Source of the DNA: Candidatus Thorarchaeota archaeon
GTDB taxonomy: Archaea > Asgardarchaeota > Thorarchaeia > Thorarchaeales > Thorarchaeaceae
Reading direction: 5' to 3'
Length of the DNA: 8,067 nt
Assembly (NCBI GenBank): GCA_016839345.1
Contig: JAEOUL010000180.1
Coordinates: 1 to 8,067, forward strand
Shown here: in pieces, positions 1-6,254 of the stretch
Layout of the letters: each line of letters begins with the position of its first letter
How positions within the stretch are numbered: position 1 is the first letter of the stretch
Program-made: the position numbers and the translations under genes
The notes under the pieces: model-generated
Told to the model about the DNA's origin: nothing
Database searches by the model: none
What the model saw: the letters and a program-made list of their open reading frames with translations, nothing else

Positions 1-1281
1 ATTGAATATATCTTGAGCAGGATCTAGGAGTTCAGGTTTCCCCATCAATGGAAACACAGCTACTTGAATTGGTGCAACTTCTGGTGGAAACCGAAGCCAG
101 TCAGTATCTCGCTCTTCAGTCTTTGGTTGAAATGAATTATCAATCAAACAAAACAGGGGTCTCTCAATACCAAAGGCAATCTCGAGCACTTCAGGAACGA
201 CTGGTTTCTTGTCAACCTTGACATGCAAATTCTCCTTTGAAAACTCTTGATGACGAGTAAGATCATAGTTACCTCGATCATGAACCCCACAACATTCAAC
301 CCAACCAAAACTATCAGTGAAAATCTCGATATCCCAAGCGTCCGCGGCGTAGTGTGCTCGTTCATTTTGAAGATGTTGACGTAAACGCATCTTATCCTCT
401 GAAAAACCCATCTTACGAAAAATATCATAACCTAGATACACACACCATGCATAGGCGGGTTTCTGGAAAAATCCCTTCTTGATAGCATCAGACATCTTAG
501 TCATGACAGGCTCATACTTGTCCTTCTCTTGAGCCTTAGAGGTGACAAGTGGAAGTTTCTCGTTTTTGATATCTTCAAACTGTAGCCATTCCATCTCATC
601 CTTTTCAAGAAGGAATATCTGACCCTCTGTCTGAGTAAACTCTCTCAAGCGAAGCATACCTTGACGAGGAGATATCTCATTTCTGTAGGCTTTACCAATT
701 TGAAACACTGATGCAGGGAGCTTGTCGCGGAAGAAAGTTAAGAACCGTTTGAATAGTAGGTAGGTACTCGTTGCTGTTTCAGGTCGCAGGTAGGCTTCCT
801 GATCCAAACCTAGACGAGTTCGCATCATAAGATTGTAGGGTTCTACTGGACCAAGTGCACTCTTGCATGATGGACAGACTAGTCCAATCTTGGAAATGGT
901 TTCAGTCAGCTCCTCCACTGATTGACCCACAATGTTTGTGTCTGGAGATTTCTCTTCAATTAGGTTGTCCGCACGAAAGACTTGATCACACTTTGTGCAT
1001 TGTGTGACAGGATCGATAAAACCATCAAGGTGGCCAGAAGCCTTCCAGACCTGTGCAGGGCTTATTGTTGGACATTCGACCTCCCAGAAATTAGCACGGA
1101 CAAAGGCTGAGCGAATTTGGTTTTCAAGTCTGTTCTTAAGCAACTTACCCAGAGGTCCAAGATCATAGAATCCAGAGCTACCTCCGTAAATCTCAGGTGA
1201 TGGACCCCAAAAGAACCCACGTTTCTTTGCTAGGCCTGTAATTATGTCACTGAAATCTCGCTCTGAACTCATCTTGCTCAT
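1..1281 (-). CDS. glyS: Glycyl-tRNA synthetase, archaeal/eukaryotic type (C-terminus beyond left edge)
   Basis: Class II aminoacyl-tRNA synthetase that charges tRNA-Gly in the cytoplasm. The window holds 427 codons. The anticodon-binding C-terminal domain, perhaps 140 residues going by usual family length, lies off the left edge. The N-terminus has the family signature KRGFFWGPSPEIYGGSSGFY followed by DLGPLG. Two CxxC pairs (C95/C98 and C136/C139) flank an insert and probably bind zinc, as in archaeal relatives. Motif 2 is YRNEISPRQG, with the ATP-contacting Arg at 200 and Glu at 202. A conserved segment GWVECCGVHDRGNYDL lies near residues 325-340, and motif 3 reads FGIERPL with Arg374. The start is ATG at 1281, with GAGG 11 nt upstream; an in-frame ATG three codons later is the alternative. 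The upstream neighbour on the same strand ends 309 bp away, so an independent promoter is likely. Family identity is firm. Confidence 0.97.
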   Translation of the reverse strand, partial: MSKMSSERDFSDIITGLAKKRGFFWGPSPEIYGGSSGFYDLGPLGKLLKNRLENQIRSAFVRANFWEVECPTISPAQVWKASGHLDGFIDPVTQCTKCDQVFRADNLIEEKSPDTNIVGQSVEELTETISKIGLVCPSCKSALGPVEPYNLMMRTRLGLDQEAYLRPETATSTYLLFKRFLTFFRDKLPASVFQIGKAYRNEISPRQGMLRLREFTQTEGQIFLLEKDEMEWLQFEDIKNEKLPLVTSKAQEKDKYEPVMTKMSDAIKKGFFQKPAYAWCVYLGYDIFRKMGFSEDKMRLRQHLQNERAHYAADAWDIEIFTDSFGWVECCGVHDRGNYDLTRHQEFSKENLHVKVDKKPVVPEVLEIAFGIERPLFCLIDNSFQPKTEERDTDWLRFPPEVAPIQVAVFPLMGKPELLDPAQDIFN

Positions 1282-1292
1282 CTACTCAGCAT

Positions 1293-1296
1293 CCTC
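1293..1296 (-). promoter_or_regulatory. Shine-Dalgarno for the GlyRS gene
   Basis: Read on the minus strand, GAGG lies 11 nt before the ATG at 1281. The spacing is slightly long. It would be about 20 nt from the alternative ATG at 1272, which favours the 1281 start. A weak TATA-like TTTAAG lies about 20 nt further upstream, near 1311-1316. Confidence 0.45.
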
Positions 1297-1337
1297 AGTT
1301 GCTTGTGTCTTAAACCCTATGGTCGATGGTCCTGCCG

Positions 1338-1556
1338 TTAGAAATGTAAGAATCTCAAGATTTCATTAGCAGGTTTTTTGACCGCTATATGAAGCAGGTT
1401 TCCAAGAGTAACGAGGAAATTGTAGACCATCCCCCATCGTTTCGTCACCCACATGTCATCGTGCCGCAGCACTCCTCGCAGTACGTCCTCGCATATCTCA
1501 GGATTGACTGAGCCTCTGTCAGTTTGCGACTCGTACCACTGGACAAGAGTCTGCAA
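1338..1556 (-). CDS. Doubtful small open frame in the SBP-GlyRS spacer
   Basis: This 72-codon frame begins at a TTG and fills most of the 309-bp spacer 1282-1590. The frame is open back to a stop at 1602-1604, inside the 3' end of the substrate-binding protein gene and in a different frame from it. There is no ATG or GTG start upstream and no Shine-Dalgarno before the TTG. The peptide has four Trp and a helical, amphipathic look (for example EICEDVLRGVLRHDD and a hydrophobic NFLVTLGNLLHIAV stretch). I recognise no family. It could be a small protein, a decayed gene fragment or chance. Nothing else convincing is seen in this spacer. Confidence 0.2.
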   Translation of the reverse strand: MQTLVQWYESQTDRGSVNPEICEDVLRGVLRHDDMWVTKRWGMVYNFLVTLGNLLHIAVKKPANEILRFLHF

Positions 1557-1590
1557 GTATTTTCTGAGAGAGGAATTTCCAGTATCTTTG

Positions 1591-3663
1591 TCAGCGTTTT
1601 TTATAGATTACTACTCCAACAGATATAATGATGACAATTGATCCAGCTGCAATGCCCAAAGTCAAGAGGTCTAGTTGTTCACTGCTTTCTCTGGGAGTAA
1701 CAGTAACCCATACCGTACTGGTGACCCAATAGCCAGAGCTATCGGAAAGAGTTAGTGTGTAATTATAGGTTCCAACTGACAGACCATCTACATTGTGGAT
1801 CACATCTGACCCATTCCAGGCTTCTGCTAATACGAGACTGTTATTCTGAAGGATTACATAATCAAATGGGTCTTCATCTTCGACCTCCCATACAATCTGG
1901 TTCCCAGTGGTCCCCTCAATATATGTGATATCTTCAGCTGAGAGCACCTTGGGAGGTGATCCAGATAGCCAATGATAGTCTAGGTTTCGACTGAGTTCGT
2001 AAGCATATGTATCGTAATCTGACAGAAAGAATGGCCCACAAGTCACATGCGGACCTAATCCGAAAACAGGGTTCCAGCTACCCCAGCCATCGTACCCTAT
2101 CCCTGTTTCATCATTAAAGACATGCATGGGGATTATCTTTGTTGTCAGAACTCTCATTATGTCCAAGTATGATTCTGTGTTGAACTCCATTCTCACACTA
2201 TAGGATGATAATGCATTTGAAGATACCAAATCTGGCATTTTCAATCCCAAGGGATTTCCATAAATCGCACTCTCGTAAAGGTATGTGAAGGTGAATGCTA
2301 CATCCTCTGCAGTCAAGGGCATCCCATCAGACCATTTTGCATTAGATTTGATATCGACCGTTATCTGTGTGTGTCCCTCTGGTACTGATTGGTTTGATTG
2401 ATGAGTTTCAATCAGAGTGTGTTCAGAAAGGTCGGGATACTGAACTTGGTCAGGACCTGTCCTGTACAAACTAGAGTAAAGGTTGGTCAGAATCAATTCT
2501 TCGATGTCTGATGGATAATTGAATATGTTGAAAGAGTCGAGATTAGATGCCAGACCTATATCGAAGGTGCCGCCAAATGGACTCCCTGTCTTGTAGTGAA
2601 CTTTCAAGTTGGTCCAAGGACCAGCAATCCCCCACACTGTATCCTCTATGTATCCAGTAAAAACATCAGTTCGATAAGCCTGATATTCAAAAGGTTCGTA
2701 CAAAATCAATACTGGAACATTCTCATGGAGGATTGTCTGCATCTTGGTAGAGGCCTCAAAAGCTTCCTCATAGGATGTGCTTTTGATGAATTGCTCGCTC
2801 CACAGGTCGAAGGTTTCATTCACGAAGTTTGAAGGGTTCGCGAAAGCAACTGTGGCATATTCCGACCCAAATGAAGACTCCATCCATTCTATACTCATTT
2901 CTCTTGAGAAACTACGACTAAAAATTGCCATATCATATGAACCATGATTGTCCAGTCTACTCACTAGATCACCCGTGTTTGTCCAACTACTGTCTGCATC
3001 TATATGGAGTGACTCAAGAGCTTCCACACCAATCTGAGCACATTCCATCCCTGCATCAAATCCCATAGGGACCTCTATCACCACCGAAAATGGGTTACCA
3101 TTAGGTGCTCGACGATATCCTGTACCCTCGTTGATAATGAAGTTGAGGGAGTCAAGTATCTGATTTCCAAGGTCAGACTGATTATTGTAGTATTGCCAAG
3201 GAAGGTCATCTTCAGCACACCAGATGCTCGGTTTCGGGACGACAGAATCGTGCTCAAATCCGTGACCATCCAGTATCTCGACTGGCACACGAGTCTTATC
3301 AAAGGCATAAGCAAAAGCTCTCCTCAGACCACTGATGTTCAACGGATAATCACGGCAGTTTATCAGGAGTTGAGCGTACATATTCTGTGGGGCGGTGTAT
3401 ATCTCAATATCGGGGTCTGACTCGAAGAGTTCCAGACTATCGGGATTGAGATATCCAATATATGACTGGATATCTCCTGCCTGAAGATCGAAATTCATTA
3501 GGTTCGGATCGGTAATCACATCATAAACGACCTTGTCTATATAGGCTCCAGAAATAGGATTCTCTGATTCATTTGATAGAGAATTCGCAGAGTCAGTACT
3601 GGATACTATCAGTAAAGTGATTACACAAAATGCTACTATGGTTATCGCTGTTTTTCGTTTCAT
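1591..3663 (-). CDS. Circularly permuted family 5 ABC substrate-binding protein with Ig-like domain and C-terminal membrane anchor
   Basis: 690-residue extracytoplasmic solute-binding protein of the SBP family 5 (oligopeptide/dipeptide/nickel) type. A signal peptide (residues 1-26, MKRK then a hydrophobic run) has no lipobox cysteine. Residues about 39-355 match what is normally the second half of the family: IDKVVYDVI, LQAGDIQSYIG, then LRRAFAYAFDKTRVPVEIL and VVPKP. Residues about 362-566 match the normal first half: GGTFDIGLASNLDSFNIF, then the signature KWSDGMPLTAEDVAFTFTYL (443-462), CGPFFLSDYD and NLDYHWL. The canonical halves are therefore swapped. Residues about 578-656 form an Ig-like beta domain (TGNQIVWEVED; GLSVGTYNYTLTLSDSSGYW). 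Residues 667-686 are a membrane helix followed by KKR, so the protein is probably tethered outside the cell. The ligand is unknown. No permease or ATPase gene is adjacent. GGAG abuts the ATG with no spacer. Confidence 0.9.
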   Translation of the reverse strand: MKRKTAITIVAFCVITLLIVSSTDSANSLSNESENPISGAYIDKVVYDVITDPNLMNFDLQAGDIQSYIGYLNPDSLELFESDPDIEIYTAPQNMYAQLLINCRDYPLNISGLRRAFAYAFDKTRVPVEILDGHGFEHDSVVPKPSIWCAEDDLPWQYYNNQSDLGNQILDSLNFIINEGTGYRRAPNGNPFSVVIEVPMGFDAGMECAQIGVEALESLHIDADSSWTNTGDLVSRLDNHGSYDMAIFSRSFSREMSIEWMESSFGSEYATVAFANPSNFVNETFDLWSEQFIKSTSYEEAFEASTKMQTILHENVPVLILYEPFEYQAYRTDVFTGYIEDTVWGIAGPWTNLKVHYKTGSPFGGTFDIGLASNLDSFNIFNYPSDIEELILTNLYSSLYRTGPDQVQYPDLSEHTLIETHQSNQSVPEGHTQITVDIKSNAKWSDGMPLTAEDVAFTFTYLYESAIYGNPLGLKMPDLVSSNALSSYSVRMEFNTESYLDIMRVLTTKIIPMHVFNDETGIGYDGWGSWNPVFGLGPHVTCGPFFLSDYDTYAYELSRNLDYHWLSGSPPKVLSAEDITYIEGTTGNQIVWEVEDEDPFDYVILQNNSLVLAEAWNGSDVIHNVDGLSVGTYNYTLTLSDSSGYWVTSTVWVTVTPRESSEQLDLLTLGIAAGSIVIIISVGVVIYKKR

Positions 3664-3697
3664 CTCCGGCCACTAAACAATAGCAAAATAACTACTC

Positions 3698-3706
3698 ATA
3701 TTTATC
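3698..3706 (-). promoter_or_regulatory. TATA-like box of the substrate-binding protein gene
   Basis: The minus strand reads GATAAATAT about 35 nt before the ATG at 3663. An archaeal start site some 25 nt downstream would leave a leader of only about a dozen bases. That fits the poorly placed GGAG directly against the start codon. The call rests on position and composition only. Confidence 0.4.
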
Positions 3707-3748
3707 TTGTGCGAAGAATGCCTGATATACCAAAAAGCCTTCATCTAC

Positions 3749-3760
3749 TTCATAAAAATG
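3749..3760 (+). promoter_or_regulatory. TATA-like box of the HMG-CoA reductase gene
   Basis: TTCATAAAAATG lies about 65 nt before the GTG start. It would place the transcription start near 3780 and leave a leader of about 40 nt that contains the Shine-Dalgarno. A similar element (TTCACATAAAAGG, 5340-5352) precedes the gene at 5517. Confidence 0.35.
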
Positions 3761-3810
3761 CTAGATGTTCTTGCCCTGGATTAGCCTTCTTATTGATTCA
3801 AAAGATCTGA

Positions 3811-3816
3811 AGAGGT
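3811..3816 (+). promoter_or_regulatory. Shine-Dalgarno deciding the GTG start of HMG-CoA reductase
   Basis: AGAGGT is followed by a 5-nt spacer and then GTG at 3822. This supports the GTG over the later in-frame ATG codons at residues 23, 27, 35 and 38. Confidence 0.6.
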
Positions 3817-3821
3817 AATTT

Positions 3822-5192
3822 GTGGCTAGTGGAATATCAGAGGATGTTGGAGAGAGTCCTTATGGTAAACACTATGGTCGAACTTTTATGGACACTTCAA
3901 TGACAGGTATCAACACTTTCGAGATGACAAAGATGGTTGAAGATTCGAGAATTTCAGGTTTCTATAAGCTCTCAAGAGAGGAAAGGGTCAAGAAGCTAAA
4001 AGAAGTGACTGGACTTTCTGATGAGGACTTGGGTCCACTGATAAACCCGGGAGAGGTGGACTTGGGTGTTCTTGACCACATGATCGAGAATGTTATTGGT
4101 TCAATGACACTCCCTCTAGGAATCGCCACTAATTTCCTCATCAATGAAAAAGACTACCTCATTCCGATGGCAATAGAAGAACCATCAGTCGTGGCTGCAG
4201 CGAGTAATGCTGCGAGAATGGCAAGGGAGCATGGTGGCTTCACTGCTACCGATACAGGACCAAACATGATTGGACAAATTCAAGTTGTTGATGTTCTACA
4301 ACCTGAGGCAGCGAAAACAAAAATCATGGAACAAAAAGATGAACTTCTGGCTTTTGCCAATGAGCAGGATCCAATCCTTGTCCGTTTTGGTGGAGGAGCG
4401 AAGGACATTCGTGTACGAATTATTGATTCAAAAGCAGGAATAATGCTGATTGCTGAGTTAATTGTTGATACTCGGGATGCCATGGGAGCGAATGCTGTGA
4501 ATACAATGGCTGAGGCTCTTGCGCCACGAATTGAGAAAATTACCGGTGGCAGGGTCATTCTGAGAATCCTCTCCAATCTTGCGGAATTCAGACTTGTTCG
4601 TGTCCGTGCAACCTTTGACAAGGAGATGTTAGGTGGTGAGGAGGTTGTCAATGATATTATTGCAGCGTGGGCATTTGCGGAAGCAGACCCCTATCGATGT
4701 TCTACGCATAATAAGGGAATAATGAACGGTATTGATTCCGTGGTCATAGCCACTGGAAACGATTTTAGAGCAATCGAAGCAGGAGCCCATAGCTACGCCG
4801 CAATGGATGGGTACAGCTCTCTCACAAAATATGAGAGAACACCTGAAGGTCATCTCTTAGGCAGTATTGAGATTCCAATGGCGGTTGGTCTTGTAGGAGG
4901 CGCAACGAAAGTCCATCCTGTAGCACGCGCAAGTGTGAAGATACTGGGAGTTGAAACTGCTACAGAATTGGGGCATGTAATTGCTAGTGTTGGACTTGCT
5001 CAGAACTTGGCAGCTCTCAGAGCATTGGCATCAGAAGGAATCCAAAAGGGACACATGGCGTTACATGCCAGAAATGTTGCAGCGACAGCAGGTGCACGAG
5101 GGAACCAAGTAGACATTGTGGCAGAGCGTTTGGTCATGGAGAAAAATATCAAGGTTGAGCGAGCCAAGGAGATTCTGAAAGAGCTGGAGTAA
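3822..5192 (+). CDS. mvaA: Class II (bacterial-type) hydroxymethylglutaryl-CoA reductase
   Basis: Interconverts HMG-CoA and mevalonate in the cytoplasm. In an archaeon the expected direction is reductive, feeding isoprenoid membrane lipids. At 456 residues it aligns from residue 42 onward with class II enzymes such as Pseudomonas mevalonii MvaA (about 428). All four catalytic residues are present: E89 in MIENVIG, K298 in THNKGIMNG, D314 in ATGND and H411 in QKGHMALHARN. Also visible are EEPSVVAAASNAARMA (119-134), DAMGANAVNTMAE (219-231) and VGLVGGATKVHP (355-366). The NADH-selecting Asp146 of P. mevalonii corresponds by my alignment to Gln160, so coenzyme preference is uncertain. About 40 extra N-terminal residues precede the family core; the start could instead be Met38, but the Shine-Dalgarno favours GTG at 3822. 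Many archaea have a class I enzyme, so this class suggests ancient transfer from bacteria. Confidence 0.97.
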   Translation: MASGISEDVGESPYGKHYGRTFMDTSMTGINTFEMTKMVEDSRISGFYKLSREERVKKLKEVTGLSDEDLGPLINPGEVDLGVLDHMIENVIGSMTLPLGIATNFLINEKDYLIPMAIEEPSVVAAASNAARMAREHGGFTATDTGPNMIGQIQVVDVLQPEAAKTKIMEQKDELLAFANEQDPILVRFGGGAKDIRVRIIDSKAGIMLIAELIVDTRDAMGANAVNTMAEALAPRIEKITGGRVILRILSNLAEFRLVRVRATFDKEMLGGEEVVNDIIAAWAFAEADPYRCSTHNKGIMNGIDSVVIATGNDFRAIEAGAHSYAAMDGYSSLTKYERTPEGHLLGSIEIPMAVGLVGGATKVHPVARASVKILGVETATELGHVIASVGLAQNLAALRALASEGIQKGHMALHARNVAATAGARGNQVDIVAERLVMEKNIKVERAKEILKELE

Positions 5193-5202
5193 GATGTGAA
5201 AG

Positions 5203-5227
5203 TCGGGAACAAAAAGGGGGTTCCCGA
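5203..5227 (+). terminator. Hairpin after HMG-CoA reductase, possible terminator
   Basis: TCGGGAAC pairs perfectly with GTTCCCGA across a 9-nt purine loop (AAAAAGGGG), starting 10 nt after the stop codon. Only a weak T-rich stretch follows (TCTTTGG), so it may instead protect the mRNA 3' end. Archaeal termination usually depends on U-tracts. Confidence 0.5.
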
Positions 5228-5237
5228 TCTTTGGTTC

Positions 5238-5249
5238 AATCTATAGATT
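5238..5249. repeat. 12-bp perfect palindrome
   Basis: AATCTATAGATT is identical to its reverse complement. It lies between the two hairpins downstream of the HMG-CoA reductase gene. It could be a protein-binding site or chance. Confidence 0.45.
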
Positions 5250-5252
5250 CAG

Positions 5253-5286
5253 ACAGGTAACCAGCGGGGCCTGTTTTCGTACCTGT
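5253..5286 (+). repeat. Second hairpin with two alternative pairings
   Basis: ACAGGTA (5253-5259) pairs with TACCTGT (5280-5286), and TTCTTC follows. ACAGG can instead pair with CCTGT (5270-5274), which is followed by TTTC. The two folds are mutually exclusive. Either could act as a back-up terminator for the reductase gene. Confidence 0.35.
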
Positions 5287-5376
5287 TTCTTCAAACTTGT
5301 CCTCCAATAGACACCTTCTTGAATATGCTATCTTCAAATTTCACATAAAAGGTTCTCGAAGTTCATAGTTAAATTC

Positions 5377-5392
5377 ATGAAATCGATTTCAT
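5377..5392. repeat. 16-bp perfect palindrome, possible operator
   Basis: ATGAAATCGATTTCAT is self-complementary over 16 bp. Its right arm TCGATTT (5383-5389) can also pair with AAATCGA (5401-5407). It sits about 25-40 bp after a TATA-like element (5340-5352), near where transcription of the 5517 gene would begin. That position fits a dimeric repressor site, but no regulator is identified. Confidence 0.5.
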
Positions 5393-5516
5393 CTTTCGAT
5401 AAATCGAGATGTCTACATCAGAGTAACATATTTGTGTAGCACAATCATCCTAGATAACACCTGTTCGGGCTCAGAGAAGGTTCTGTATGAGCCTCATCTA
5501 GATAGGTCGGGATAGT

Positions 5517-6248
5517 ATGGTAGATGAATGCACACAATGGGAAAGTATAGCAGAAGAGTTCCTCGAAGCTGAGAAGTACTATCAAGCTGCCAACCAGTTC
5601 AAGAATGCTGCGAGTTGCTATCTCGACAGAGTTTTGGAGATGACGAAGAAAGCTGCGGAATTCTATCACATGCATGCTGAAGAGAGTGTTGGAAAAGACG
5701 ATCACAGGGCTGCAGCTACATCATACCTTGAAGCAGCGACACAATATCGACAGGTAAGTGATTTTTCCACCGCTTTGACACTCTATGAAAATGCAGCCAA
5801 GGAAGCTCTTCTAGAGAGAATGACAGAAACCGCAGCACAAGCATATCTGTGGGCAGCGTACTCCTGTCACAGGACTGGAAATACCGAGTATTTCTTGACA
5901 TGTGCGGAGAATATGGGCAATCTGTATGATAAGGCTGCTGACAAAGCTATTGACGATGGGAATGCAGAGAGAGCTGTAATCAATCTCTCCCTTGCTGCAA
6001 TGGGTTTCGCTACCATCGAGAAGATGCAGAAGGCAAAAGATCGAATTGAAAAAGCAAAGAGGATTATCTCAAAAACTAGATGGGAGTGGTTGGAAACTCT
6101 TCTTTCCTTCAGTAGAGCGCTCGCTGAGAACGATCTTGATGAAGCAGATGATATGTTGAAGACATTCAAGGAAGAGGAAGCTATCGAACAAGTGATGAGT
6201 GCATGTCTAAATATTAGAGCGGAAATTGAGAAGAAGAAAAGAAGATAG
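5517..6248 (+). CDS. SNAP/TPR-like helical-repeat protein
   Basis: 243-residue soluble protein made almost wholly of amphipathic helical hairpins, with no signal peptide or membrane segment. Repeat-like units include EAEKYYQAANQFKNAASCYL (17-36), AAATSYLEAATQYRQVSDFS (65-84), TALTLYENAAKEAL (85-98) and TAAQAYLWAAYSC (105-117). This Ala/Tyr-rich spacing is typical of TPR and SNAP (NSF attachment protein) folds. The C-terminal part, WLETLLSFSRALAENDLDEA then DDMLKTFKEEEAIEQVMSAC, resembles the C-terminal bundle of alpha/gamma-SNAP by eye. The usual acidic tail with a penultimate Leu is absent; the protein ends KKKRR. The ATG has AGGT 9 nt upstream and an in-frame stop just before it. The gene converges on another solenoid gene 6 bp away. 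Function is unknown: a scaffold or adaptor role is likely, and a SNAP homology is a hypothesis. Confidence 0.85.
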   Translation: MVDECTQWESIAEEFLEAEKYYQAANQFKNAASCYLDRVLEMTKKAAEFYHMHAEESVGKDDHRAAATSYLEAATQYRQVSDFSTALTLYENAAKEALLERMTETAAQAYLWAAYSCHRTGNTEYFLTCAENMGNLYDKAADKAIDDGNAERAVINLSLAAMGFATIEKMQKAKDRIEKAKRIISKTRWEWLETLLSFSRALAENDLDEADDMLKTFKEEEAIEQVMSACLNIRAEIEKKKRR

Positions 6249-6254
6249 TAATTC

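Larger units (their letters stand above)
5193..5516. other. Non-coding spacer rich in inverted repeats
   Basis: I see no gene in these 324 bases. The stretch holds a terminator-like hairpin just after the HMG-CoA reductase stop, a second hairpin, 12-bp and 16-bp perfect palindromes, a TATA-like TTCACATAAAAGG (5340-5352), and two small inverted repeats (5487-5497 and 5496-5503). It ends in AGGT (5504-5507), 9 nt before the ATG at 5517. The right half probably carries the promoter and leader of the 5517 gene. Confidence 0.6.

Noticed and set aside
1319..1331. Direct repeat ATGGTC-G-ATGGTC upstream of GlyRS
   Set aside because: Only two 6-bp copies with no further units. Too short to treat as a repeat element or regulator site.
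1338..1660. Frameshift making the small spacer frame a C-terminal extension of the binding protein
   Set aside because: The binding protein already ends naturally with a membrane helix and KKR, so no extension is needed, and a stop (1602-1604) interrupts the spacer frame.
1..3663. GlyRS and the binding protein as one operon
   Set aside because: They share a strand but are separated by 309 bp, have unrelated functions, and the GlyRS gene has its own Shine-Dalgarno and a possible TATA element.
4280..4651. 123-codon minus-strand frame inside HMG-CoA reductase
   Set aside because: It is antisense to the conserved catalytic region of a firmly identified gene and has no recognisable features of its own.
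5231..5245. GGTTCAATC resembling a tRNA T-loop
   Set aside because: No acceptor stem, D-arm or anticodon arm can be placed around it. The match is to a short motif only.
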